Source of the DNA: Elymus sibiricus
Taxonomy: Eukaryota > Streptophyta > Magnoliopsida > Poales > Poaceae
NCBI GenBank assembly: GCA_039707655.1
Contig: CM077666.1
Location: 299,982,166 to 300,046,165 of the forward strand
Direction: 5' to 3'
DNA: 64,000 nucleotides
The notes below the pieces were generated by a model. The model saw only the letters and a list, made by a program, of their open reading frames with translations, searched no databases and was not told the origin of the DNA. Below are positions 1-10,661 of the stretch, in pieces. A program made the translations under genes and the position numbers. Numbering within the stretch: the stretch's first letter is position 1; each line of letters starts with the position of its first letter.

Positions 1-30
1 TTGAAGTATATGAATTTGTAAGTCAGACTA

Positions 31-291
31 ATGCTTCTACAGGATGATACACCTTCAGCCACTGAATGGGTCTTGGATAGTGGCTGGATGAATCATATGA
101 CTGGAGATAGGAATCTCCTCAGTGATGCTCCCCTTACTCCGTCTCATCTGAAGCATATCACATACGCTGACAAAGGAAAAAGCAAGGTATTGGGTCTGGG
201 TAAGGTTGCTATCTCAAAGGATCGACACATGGAAAAGGTGACTTGTCGAGTCCCTTGGATACAACCTCATGTCTGTCTCAATGCTTTGTGA
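31..291 (+). pseudogene. Copia aspartic protease segment of element A
   Basis: The translation contains WVLDSG followed by NHMTG, the usual context of the single-Asp-Ser-Gly active site of copia retropepsins, which would cut the Gag-Pol polyprotein inside the particle. In most copies the residues after DSG are CTN or CSN; here they are WMN, so the zinc-ligand-like Cys is lost. The frame closes at 291 and the downstream integrase reads in another frame, so at least one frameshift separates them. The gag part of the polyprotein is upstream of the window. Confidence 0.8.
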
Positions 292-1918
292 TCTTGATAT
301 GATTGTCATCTTTGGCAAATATAGATGCATTGTGCTGTTGGAATCTGACAAATCCAAAGTCTTCGAAGGCTTTAGGAAAGGTGATTTGTACATTGTAGAT
401 TTCTCTCTAGGTCCTCAACCTGCCACGTGTATACTGGCAAAAGCTTCAGAGTGCTGGCTATGGCATCGATGTCTTGGACACGCTGGCATGAGGAATTTGA
501 GCACACTCGTCAAGAAGAAGCACATCATTAGCGTCGAAGGCGTCAAATTCGTCAAAGATCATTTGTGTGGTGCTTGTGAGTCTGGAAAGATGACCAGATC
601 CAAGCATACGACTAAGACAATCATAACCACTACTCGTCCCTTTGAATTACTTCAAATGGATTTGTTTGGTCCCACACATTATGCTACACTAACCAATGCA
701 GCATCTCTCTACGGATTCGTCATTGTTGATGACTACTCTTGTTACACCTGGGTGCACATCATTTCCTACAAGACTGAAGTTCAGGATGTTTTCAGACGAT
801 TCTCAAATCGGGCCATGACGAATTACGGTCTCAAGATCAAGCACACCAGGAGTGACAGTGGCACTGAGTTCAAGAACACAGGCCTCGACGACTATCTTGA
901 TGAACTTGATATCACTTATGAGCTCTCTACTCCCTACACACCTCAGCAGAATGGAGTCGTGGAGCGCAAGAATAGAACCCTCATCAAGATGGCGCGTACT
1001 ATGCTTGATGAATACAAGACACCTCATCATTTCTGGCCAGAAGCAATTGACACTGCATGCCACATCATCAACTGGGTATATCTTCACAAATTCCTCAAGA
1101 AGACATCATATGAGCTCCTCACTGACAAGAAACCCAATGTGAGTTATTTCAAAGTCTTCGGTGCTAAATGTTGGATTAGAGATCCTCATCACAGTTCTAA
1201 ATTTGCACCGAAAGCACATGAAGGTTTTATGCTTGGTTACGGAAAGGACTCGCACACCTACAGAGTCTTCAACTCCTTCCACCACAAGGTTGTTAAAACT
1301 ATAGATGTGTGGTTCAATGAAACTAATGGCTCTCAAAGAGAGCACCTGCCTCCTGTGCTAGATGAAATGCCTCCTGAGGAATCTATCAAGCTTATGGGCA
1401 CTGGTGAAATTGTGCCAAGTGAAGAAATAGCTGATGAAGAAGTACTTATCCCTCGTCATGAAGAAACTGCTGATCCTGAAGAAAATGATGCTGAGGATTC
1501 TGCATGGCAACAACAACATCAAGGCCCTCGTCCAGCACATCCACGAGTGGCAAATGAAGTGCAGATTGAAAAGATCCTCGACAACATCAATGCACCTGGT
1601 CCCCTCACTCGCTCAAGAGTTTCACATTTAGCTAACTTTTGTGGGCATTACGCGTTTGTCTCTATTTCAGAGCCCACCAGAGTTGATGAAGCATTTCTTG
1701 AAGCCATTCGTATACTGCTTGCATATGCTAACCATCATGATATCCTCTTATATCAAATGGATGTGAAAAGTGCATTCCTCAATGGTAAGCTTGAGGAAAA
1801 GTATATGTTACTCAACCACCAGGTTTTGAAGACCCAAAGCATCCTGACAAAGTCTTCAGACTCAACAAAGCTCTCTATGGCCTCAAGCAAGCCCCTAGGG
1901 CTTGGTATGATACACTGA
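269..1918 (+). pseudogene. Copia GAG-pre-integrase, integrase and start of reverse transcriptase, element A
   Basis: A GAG-pre-integrase zinc-binding region (WLWHRCLGHAG, then CGACESGK) is followed by the integrase core. The catalytic triad is visible as the Asp of MDLFG, the Asp of SDSGTEF and the Glu of NGVVERKN. Such enzymes join retrotransposon cDNA to host DNA in the nucleus. An acidic linker follows (residues about 360-450), then a stump of reverse transcriptase. The N-terminal RT motifs are missing: the frame jumps from AFLEA straight to IRILLAYA, which normally lie far apart. The frame shifts near 1812, after which RT continues in another frame. The integrase is well preserved although the whole gene is broken. 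Confidence 0.9.
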
Positions 1919-2640
1919 ACGAGTTCCTGAAGAAAAAGGGTTTCAAACCTGGTTCACTTGATCCTACTCTTTTCACAAAATCTTATGATGGTGAACTGTT
2001 CATATGCCAAATATATGTTGATGATATTATCTTTGGTTGCACTAACAAGAAATACAGTGACGAATTTGCATATATGATGCAAGAACAATATCAGATGTCT
2101 ATGATGGGGGAGTTGAAATTCTTCCTCGGACTTCAAATTCGTCAACAACGAAATGGCATCTTCATATCTCAGGAAAAATATCTCAAGGATTGCCTGAAGA
2201 AATTCGGCATGCAAGATTGCAAAGGCCTCAAGATACCAATGCCAACAAATGGTCAACTCTGCACTGACGAAAATGGTAAAGATTTCGATCAGAAGGTATA
2301 TCACTCCATCATTGGGTCGCTGCTTTACCTATGTGCATCTAGGCCAGATATTATGCTTAGCGTTTGCATGTGTACCTGTTTTCAAGCGTCACCGAAGGAG
2401 TCACACCATCAGGCTGTGAAACGAATTCTTCGATATTTAGCTCACACACCAACACTTGGATTATGGTATCCCAAGGGCTCATCATTTGATCTTGCTGGAT
2501 ATTCTGATTCTGATTATGCTGGAGATCGAGTGGATCGCAAGTCAACATTAGGCACATGTCATTTCCTCGGACGATCTCTTGTTGGTCCTCGAAGAAGCAG
2601 AGCAGCGTCTCACTTTCCACAGCCGAGGCTGAATACATAG
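1816..2640 (+). pseudogene. Copia reverse transcriptase and RNase H (N-terminal part), element A
   Basis: In this frame the RT palm follows, with [12 protein letters not shown] and the catalytic YVDD box at about 2014-2025, then the thumb and the tether to RNase H. The motifs [21 protein letters not shown] and [10 protein letters not shown] are typical of copia; the last contains the first RNase H acidic residues. The enzyme would copy element RNA into DNA in the virus-like particle. The frame is shifted relative to the upstream integrase ORF and shifts again near 2578, so this segment cannot be expressed with its neighbours. Confidence 0.88.
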
Positions 2641-2963
2641 CCGCTGGTGCCTGTTGCTAACAGCTTCTATGGATGAAGCAAACCCTCAAGGACTATGGCG
2701 TCAACGTGAAGAAAGTGCCACTCTACCGTGACAATGAGAGTGCCATCAAGATCGCCCACAACCCTGTTCAACATTCTAGGATGAAGCACATTCAGATTCG
2801 TCACCATTTTCTTCGTGATCATGTGCTGAAGGAAGACATCATCATCAACCACGTGAAGACAGAAGACCAGCTTGCAGATATCTTCACTAAGCCCTTGGAT
2901 GAGAAAAGGTTTTGCATATTGCGGTGTGAGCTAAACATCCTAGAATCTTCAAATGTCCTTTGA
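2580..2963 (+). pseudogene. Copia RNase H C-terminal part, element A
   Basis: After a frameshift near 2578 the translation continues with the conserved STAEAEY stretch of copia RNase H, then a stop codon (TAA) near 2656, then YRDNESAIKIA and DQLADIFTKPL, which are the usual C-terminal motifs of the copia polyprotein. The stop codon and the frameshift make it non-functional. The natural end of pol lies at about 2960; no further pol domain follows. Confidence 0.88.
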
Positions 2964-4259
2964 GAAGGACACACATCCTAATGCTTATGCATTTTTGATG
3001 ACTTTGATGCACAACACACGAAGTAACATTTTTCTTCAATCAATGAAGACTAACCCTCTAAGTGTGAAGAAATTAATGAAGAACTTGATTCTCAGAACCC
3101 TACGACAATTGTACGCGGTGTCTGAAATCATCATAGTTCTTATACGGTGGGTAACACCACCACCAACTTTTGACTTGCATGAATTTGAATTTTCTTCGTC
3201 ATTTGCAATTTCGTCAAAACTTTTCAAATTCGTCATTTGTGGTTGTTCTTCATTGCTTGAGATAATTCTTCCTATTCATATATATCTGAGTTTTTCATGT
3301 CCTCTACAGCATTCACATATTGCTAATTCTTTAAGTTGATTTTCCATCTATGTGAATGTGATCGGACCCGCTCCCCTCTGTGCTAAACTCAAACCAATCT
3401 GTTCACAATCTCTTCATGTGCGTTCTACTTGACATCGTTCAAAGTCTTCACTGTGTCCTTGACAGCTGAAGAAATTGCGAACATATTTTTAAAATCTTCT
3501 ATTCAAAATTTTGGTGGTTGCCACAGTAACCTTAATCCCACGCACTACATGTGGATAAGCACACTCAAAATGCATGAGTGACACGTGTCAAAGAAATGTG
3601 AATCGCCAGGGGCTTATCCGTCCAAAAGTTTCGGACCACTCAGTTTTCACAGCGCCTATATAATGGCTTGAACACGTCAAACCTAGTTCATTCACTCTCG
3701 CGCCCCTGTCGCTCTCAATACCCTAGCGCCGCCACTGGATTTCATCATCGCCGGAGAGGAAGAGCTTCACTGCCTTGACTTCTTCATCGTCATACTCACG
3801 CCGTCCGCGGATTTCTTCACCTCCGCCGTCGCCGTAGCTATCTCTCATCGCCAAGTTAGGGCACGAGAGATCTGAGCTGACGATTTCCTTCGACTCATCG
3901 TCCAGTTCATCAAGTTCATCCTTGGGGTAATTAAAACTTATTTTTTCTGCCCAAGTTTGATCTTTTTACTTTCTCAAATTCTTCAAGTGTTGTTTTTACC
4001 ACTTCTTCCCAAATCTTTAGCACTTCCTTTTTTTGGCCAGTCTTGATAATTTCATCTAAGTTGTACTTCATGGTTAGATTCCTCAGTTGTGCAATTGCAA
4101 AAATCTGTACAGCTCTGAAATCTAAGTCAAGAACACTTAGTAAATTTCTTCCAGACGAAAAGGGTAAATTTCCTCAACTGGTTTTATTTTTGAAAATCTC
4201 TGAGAACGCATGTGACTCTTCCCAATTTCCTCGCAACTATACTCTGTTCACAGGTACTC
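2964..4259 (+). promoter_or_regulatory. Leader between pol and second ORF of Sirevirus A: candidate internal promoter and intron
   Basis: No coding domain is visible. The stretch contains an ACGTG box (3581-3590), a TATA-like CTATATAA (3656-3663), then a GC-rich 5'UTR-like segment (about 3690-3925), then a T-rich segment from a GT at about 3930 to a TTCACAG at about 4253. The latter looks like an intron ending six bases before the ATG at 4260. Element B has the same arrangement before its second ORF. That this drives a separate or spliced transcript is inference from order and composition. Confidence 0.5.
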
Positions 4260-7200
4260 ATGTCTGCAGACGAATCTCTTGGTTCTCATCAACTTAATTC
4301 ATTTGCAGCATTGCTTGAGGAAAATCTACAGACTTCATCAGAAACTTCAAAAGTTCAAAACCCTCAATTGAAGAAAATGGCAGATGGCAGAAAGCGTCAG
4401 AAGGGTGGCAAGAGAAAAGAGGAACACACAGCTTTTGAGATCCCTGAGGATCTGTATGCAGGATATTGCACACCCGATGAGGAAATTCACGGAAAAGAGA
4501 CTGACAAGCAGCTCAAGACATGCATGCAGAAAATCAAGAGGTACTGGTACTATGAATGGCGGAGTTACAATTACGTCACTCCCAAATATATGAAGGATTT
4601 CGCTGTCAAGCCACCGTGCAAAAGACCACAGTTGGCTCCTGGTCAAACAGCTGATCCCATGAGCATTAGAAGGGGTGAAGAATTCCCCAAAGAATGGGCC
4701 AAGCATCAGGCCAAACTGCAGAAAACAGGCTCAAAAGGCTATTGAAGAATTCAACAGGGCCACAAAGGCTTCACAAGAAGCAGGTGCAGGCTCAAGTGGC
4801 AGAGCGTCCAAGAAAGCTATGAAAGAGAAGCCGGCTCAAAAACCTAAACCATCAACTGAAGAGCCCTCACGGCCAAAATCTTCATCAAAGCCCTCAGAGC
4901 CCAAGCCATCTTCATCAAAGACCTCAGTGCCTAAGGCACAAACTGCTCCAACTTCATCAGCACCTCCACCATCCATAAGTTCTTCAAGAGCTGCAGCTAG
5001 AGCATCAACACTAGTTATGCTGGCGTCATGCCAGCGCACTAAAGGCTTTCCAACAGCCTCCATTGCTGCATCAAGTGCCTCAGCATCAGGGCATATTTCC
5101 TCAAACACGCCAATGCTGAAGAAGAAAGCCACTTCAGGCCGAGGAACTAGGCCCAGCCCCAAGAGCAAGGCCGTGTTGCCTCAAGCTGACGAACATGATA
5201 TGGCTGATGAAGATGAACTTGCAGAATTTGTACAAAGAAGAATGGAAGAGGCCGCTCGTGCCAAGAATTCCTCAGTCCCAACATTCCTTAATCCGAAAAA
5301 GATCCTTGACTACATTGATGTATGGTGTCAGAAACCAGATACACCACTTGATGACTTGCATTTGCCACCTGGACCAAGTCACGTTCTGTCTGTCTTTGTC
5401 CTCATTGAAAAACACAAGATTGAGAAGGCAAAGCTCGTAAGAAAAGAGATGAAGAAAAAGCAAAAGGAGCTCAAGGATAGAATGCTTTCTATATCACCTC
5501 AGCAACTGGTTGCTATGCAAACAGAAATTCAGCGACTGTCTGAGGAATATGAGCGTCAGGCTGAGCACTGCTGTGGAGTGAAAGACCGATTCATCAGCGC
5601 TTCCAACAAAGCTGTTGATGATTACAATCAAAGGGAGGATGCGAAGTGTGGTCAAGCTCCTCCAACAAGTTCTTCAGCTCCATCGCAAGAACCTACCAGG
5701 GCAACTGAAACTGTTGCACCTGAAGAAACTGCCAGGATGACTGCATCAGTCATGTCTGATGAAATTATACCACCAAGTTCCTCAGCGGCAGCTCCAGAAC
5801 AGTCTTCATCTTTGAAGCGTCTCACACTTCCTTCTGCATCAGAAGTGAGGAAAACAAAGGCTGCTGAGAAGAGAAAATCTTCAGCACCCTCTGTTGCAGA
5901 ATCTATGAAGAAATTGAAGACAACTCCAATGTCTTCAAATGCACCTAGCGATGCCATACCAATTTCTTCTGCCCCTCCAACCAGATCAAGTCAAGAGCTT
6001 CAGATCATTCCCTTCGGTGTGGACTATGTCATCCCACCTGAAGATGAAGAAGAGAATTCCCACTCTGCTGCTTCCACAGAGCAAGTGGATGAAGAAATTG
6101 AGATTGAAGCAAATGCTTCTTTACACCAGGTATCATCGCCTCTAGTCCACGTGACTGATGAAGAAACTGATAAGGACGTGGATGTGGGTTCTTCAACTCC
6201 AGTTATCCATGATGACTTCTGGGATGTCGCACATCTGAACTCACCCCTCACCACGCTGCTCACGCAAGTACCTCAGTCAGCTGCTGTTACTGAGGAAATT
6301 CAAACTGGTTCTGAAGGTCACCAGCCATCCCTTCAAACCATTAATGAAGAAATTACAGCTGCATCAGCTGAAGAAAGTGTGCAACAAGTGAATGTTGAAG
6401 AAGTTGCACCTCCTCCAACACAACATGAAGATCCAACACCCTCAACAGATTCAGACACTGTTCCATTCGCAATAGCTGAGGAAGTTGCAAAGTCTTTGGC
6501 CATCATGGATCCCAATGACTCAACGGGCTCTCCGAGACCCATCTTCGATGTGAGGCCAAATAAGGTAAATCTTCAGCCAGTGCCCTCAATGCCCAAGGTT
6601 GGCAAAAGCGGCAGAAGGCCAACATTTCACAATGTTGCCTTCTTTCAAGAGAAGAATTTCTTCATAGGCGAGTCCCCATATGACTCGGCAAAAATCAGGT
6701 GTCAGAGATTTTGGACAAATGCTCAGATGAACTTCTATTCCTCACTGCTGTTTGACAAGAACAAGGTGTTTCCGCATCGTCATATTCCTCATGTGGATAT
6801 GGAATCTTTACCATGCTTTCGGCCAGTTCTGGCTGTTCTTCACAATGCCGGATTACTCAGCTTCGTCACATATGTGTGTGATTGGAATGAAGAACTCATT
6901 CTTCAGTTTTATGCCACCTTGCATCTATCTGGTGATGTTGACGATATTCACTCATGGGCTCTCGACTGGATGAGTGAGAACACGCACTACAAGGCTCCTG
7001 CTGATGAATTGCTCCGAGCTCTTCCTGTTGATTTACCCTCAGCTGAAGCCAGAAAGATCTATGAAGAACCTGAGTTGCCAAATCATCTGGTGCAAGTGCT
7101 GATGAAGCCTTTGGCTCAAGGAGAACCTCAGAGAACCACCTTCTTAGTGAAGGATTTGCTATTTGTGCCACGGACAGTATATCGCATTCTGGCTAAAACC

Positions 7201-7654
7201 CTCAGTCCTATCAAAGGCCACAATTCTGAGACTGAAGAAGTTGTGGGAATCATGAAGAACTTGCTATTCAATATCATCCATGGTATTCCTATCAATGTGC
7301 ATGATTTCTTCATGAGGACTTTGGCCACTGTTGCACAATCTCCATTTGACTTGAAGCCTTATGCTCCCTAGCTTATGAGATTCATCCGCACAAGATCTTC
7401 AATCAACTACAAAGCTGACAGTCAAAATCATCTCAGCTTTCTGCCAGATGTTGAAATTCTTCAAAGCACAATTGCTTCAGTTCTGGCAAACGGAAAGCTG
7501 TTATTGATGAAGGAGTTCGTCCCCTTGATGGCCAATTTCGTCAGCCTGTCTCACAGTCCATTGGTTATGATTCTTCAAGCCATGGCACTGACGCAAATGC
7601 CACTCAGCAAATACCTCGAGGTGAAGCTCCTTGAGTGATGACTGATCGTGAGCT
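4260..7654 (+). pseudogene. Sirevirus A second (3') ORF, N-terminal and central part
   Basis: The start ATG at 4260 (MSADESLG) lies just after a splice-acceptor-like CAG. The protein has a basic N-terminus, a long Ser/Pro/Lys/Glu-rich low-complexity region (about residues 150-600) and a folded region (about 6590-7370) with FFIGESPYDSAKIR, WALDWM and DLLFVPRTVYRIL. The same folded region is found in the second ORFs of Sireviruses B and C here. Sireviruses often carry such an ORF, sometimes called env-like, but I see no signal peptide or membrane segment. Breaks: a frameshift near 4725, a nonsense codon at 7369-7371, and another frame break near 7636. Element B is inserted at 7655, and the C-terminus resumes at 18529. 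Function unknown. Confidence 0.82.
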
Positions 7655-9784
7655 TGTTGGTGCAATTCCTTGCCCCTTGTGTTTTGGAGATTGTTGTCAG
7701 AAACAGTGAGGGACTAATTTGTTTACTAGTGCACACAGAGAGAAATAGTCCCTGGAGTATCGAGAAGATTGCTATAATCTGCCGAAAGGTTTGCTACCGA
7801 AAGGTTTGCAACTGAAAGGTTTGCTTCCGAAAGGATTGCTACGGAAGAGATTGCTATAATATCCCGAAAGGATTGCTGCCGAAGAGATTGCTATAATCTC
7901 CCGAAGAGACTGCTACGGAAAAGATTGCCACTTCCGAGAAGTTTGCTATAAACTTCCTCGAAAGTTATCTGCGCTCAGAAAAGATTGACATGTCTCGAAG
8001 AGTTTGTTATCAAGAAGAATGCTATATTCTTTCAGGAAGTTCGAAGAACTTCACCGAGAAACATCTACGTTGCAGAGAAGAGAAGGATATGTTTCGAGAA
8101 GAAAGCATACCGAAAAGATTGTGTGACGGAGATGGTCCTGAAAGAATTGCTGACGCAAAGCAATTTTCATTCGGTGTGTCCGAAGAAGAATGACTGCAGT
8201 CAAGAAGATTGAAGACGAAGCGAAGACGTAGCATTTGTTTCGTTCTTCTTCTGTCTTTTATTTGAGTCATAGGACACCGTACTATTAAGAGGGGTATAAG
8301 TATTCGAGACTTTTGTCTGTTGTGATGCTTAGCCAAAACCTATGAAAGATTGAGAGAAATCTCTTTGTGTTCCGAATGATTACCTGTCAGCAGAAGACGT
8401 TGTTCTTCGGAGCTGCAGGAGATATCTTTCGGACTGAGGAGTTAGCATTACTTGTTCCTCAAGTAATGTTACCGTTGTGCTCAAAATCCGACCATTGGAA
8501 ACGTGTCGGTTGGCCATTGGCTGGACCGCGTGTCCTCAATGGTCATTTCCCATCCGGGAAGGCTGCGGCTATAAACAGCCACCCCGCTCCAACGTTGCCC
8601 GTTGGCTGCTCCACTTGAGATTCTGAGAAGATTGATTGAGCACCCCTCTCCGAGAGATTTGAGTTTAAAATCCACTGAGAGAATATCAAGAGCCAAAACT
8701 TAGATAGTGGTTGAGCATCACAGTAGATCTGAGTTGAGAGTTCTTGTACCTATTACTCTTGAGAGCTGCATACTCTCTAGACGGATAGGTGTCGGCTCGA
8801 GTGTTGAAGAGTTGTTGTCTTCACCGAGCAAAGTCTTCAGCAACCAAGAGTCGTTGTGGTTTGCGAAGAAGTCTGTCGAAGGTTTGGAGATCGCCGACAA
8901 GAATCTACCACGAGTGAAATCAACTGAAGTTCGAGGAACTTCAGGTTGAGGAGAATAGGATGGAGAGAGTTTATCTCCTGTGTTGAATCACAAGTCCCTC
9001 CAAACAGACGTAGCTCTTTTGCAGAAGAGTGAACTGGTCTACCAAATCATCTGTCGCCATCGAGCACCACTGGTCATTTCTATCCTACTGCATTTCTTTC
9101 AGTAGTTTATTTTCGGTGCTCTTTGCTGTCGATATCGATCTATCTGTGTACTATGATTCTTTATCTTTCAAGCATTCTTTTCAGTACCGTGACTATATTG
9201 TGTTGCACACTTATTTTCACAGTACTTAAGGATGTTTGTCTGTATGTTCATCTGCTTTTCATATGGTGCTACTTAGTCTTTATGCTAAGTCTTGCTCTGA
9301 TGAATATTTTGCAGTAGTGTGCATGTTTTGTATCTATTATATGTGCAATTGTTTCATGTTTGTAACTCTATCCATGTTGATAGTTTTGTTTCTGTAGTAG
9401 TTTTGATTCGTAGAACTAAAACTGCTCAGTTGTAGTTTTGTTTCGGGAACAGCTTTGTTTCGGAAACAGTTCTGTTTTAGGAACAATTTTGTTTCGAGGA
9501 CAGTTTTGTTTCGGAAACAGTTTTGTCTCGGAAACAGTTTTGTCTCGAAAACAGTTTTGTTTCGGAAACAGTTTTGTTTCGAGAACAGTTTTGTTTTGGG
9601 AACAATTTTGTTTCAGAACTAGTTTTGCTTCGAAACTAGTTTTCCTTTGGAAATAGTTTTCCTTCGTAGAACTGAAACTGCTTAGTTACTATCCGCTGTG
9701 CTGTGTTGAGAGTATTCAACATTTCGAAAGAAATTTTGAATCTCCCATTCACCCCCCTCTGGTCGATATACTCCGGTCCTTACA
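7655..9784 (+). repeat. 5' LTR of Sirevirus B
   Basis: This 2130-bp LTR begins TGTTGG and ends TTACA, and is repeated at 16396-18528. The first 300 bp contain short imperfect tandem units built on CCGAAAGGTTTGCT (about 7765-7930). A TATA-like GCTATAAACAGCC lies at about 8568, so transcription should start shortly after it. The 3' part carries a 17-bp minisatellite. ORFs inside it are chance reading frames. Confidence 0.95.
9421..9665 (+). repeat. 17-bp minisatellite in the LTR of Sirevirus B
   Basis: About 13 imperfect head-to-tail units of TTTTGTTTCGGAAACAG. The same array, with slightly different unit composition, is in the 3' LTR at about 18176-18412. The reading frame across it is an artefact of the repeat. 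Confidence 0.9.
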
Positions 9785-9786
9785 AT

Positions 9787-9798
9787 TTGTATCAGAGC
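9787..9798 (+). other. Primer binding site of Sirevirus B
   Basis: TTGTATCAGAGC starts two bases after the 5' LTR. It matches, with one change, the TGGTATCAGAGC site complementary to the 3' end of initiator methionine tRNA used by most plant Copia elements. It is where minus-strand cDNA synthesis would start. Confidence 0.85.
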
Positions 9799-9851
9799 AA
9801 GGTACTCCTTGTCTCTGCGTATTAAGGTCTAACCACCTTGGAGTTTTGAGT

Positions 9852-10661
9852 ATGTCGCTTGCAGGACACCATGGGCACTCTGAAAGATTTCCTTTCTTCG
9901 ATAGAAATGACTATCCATTCTGGAAACAAAAGATGATGATTCGACTAAAGGCCATCAACGAAGAAATGTGGCAGATTGTGGAAAATGGTTACACAATTCA
10001 GTTTCCCGAATCTCCCACACCCAATGACGAAAGAAATATTCAGCTGGATGCACACGCAAAGCATATCATCTGCAATCATCTCTCCAGGACGCAATTCCTT
10101 CAATACAGAAGACTTGAAATAGCGAAAGAAATCTAGGACAGATTAGAATAGATCAATGAAGGTGTTTCAACTCAAAAAGAAACACGAATCGACATTCTTC
10201 GGGCCAAGTACAACCGCTTCAAGAGGCTCAAGAATGAAAACTGTCAAGAGACCTTTGATCGTCTGAATGATATCGCAAACGAGTTGCAAGGTCTTGGTGC
10301 TGAAGATATTACCGATCATGAGATTGTGAAGAAGTTGCTTTGGTCCCTGGACAGTTCTTTCAATACCCTCGAGCTGATGATCAAGGAAAGTCGTGACTTC
10401 AAAAGTCTCGATAATGCTGATGATATGGAGAGGCTAAACACCCATGAATAACAAGAAGAAGAGAAAAGAGATCTATATGGCTCTCGCTACCGAAAGAATC
10501 ATGCTCTCAAAGCTGCTGCCGATTCTTCTTCGAACGTCGAAAATAATGCTGATGAAGATTCCGATGACCCTGATAGCATCAGGAAAGATCCCATGCAGAT
10601 AAGTAAGCACTTGCAATGCTGCCCGAAAGAGAATTAGATTCCGAAAAAGAACCAGTTTCTG
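9852..10661 (+). pseudogene. gag N-terminal part of Sirevirus B
   Basis: The ATG at 9852 opens a protein with FPFFDRNDYPFWKQKM, typical of the copia Gag N-terminus (DUF4219/UBN2 type), which forms the virus-like particle. The frame is broken by in-frame stops (near 10134, 10150 and 10450) and by a frame change before the zinc knuckle, which is read in the next ORF. The region between the stops still encodes recognisable Gag (for example NELQGLGAEDITDHEIVKKLL). Confidence 0.85.

Noticed and set aside
4260..7371. Retroviral-type envelope protein
   Set aside because: No signal peptide, membrane segment or cleavage site is visible; only the position resembles env.
8367..8618. ORF present twice (also 17110-17361)
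   Set aside because: Both copies lie in the two LTRs of Sirevirus B; duplication reflects the LTRs, not a conserved gene.
9438..9656. ORF with repeating FGNSF residues
   Set aside because: It is the translation of the 17-bp LTR minisatellite.
9421..9665. CRISPR-like array
   Set aside because: Units are head to tail without spacers, in a plant LTR.
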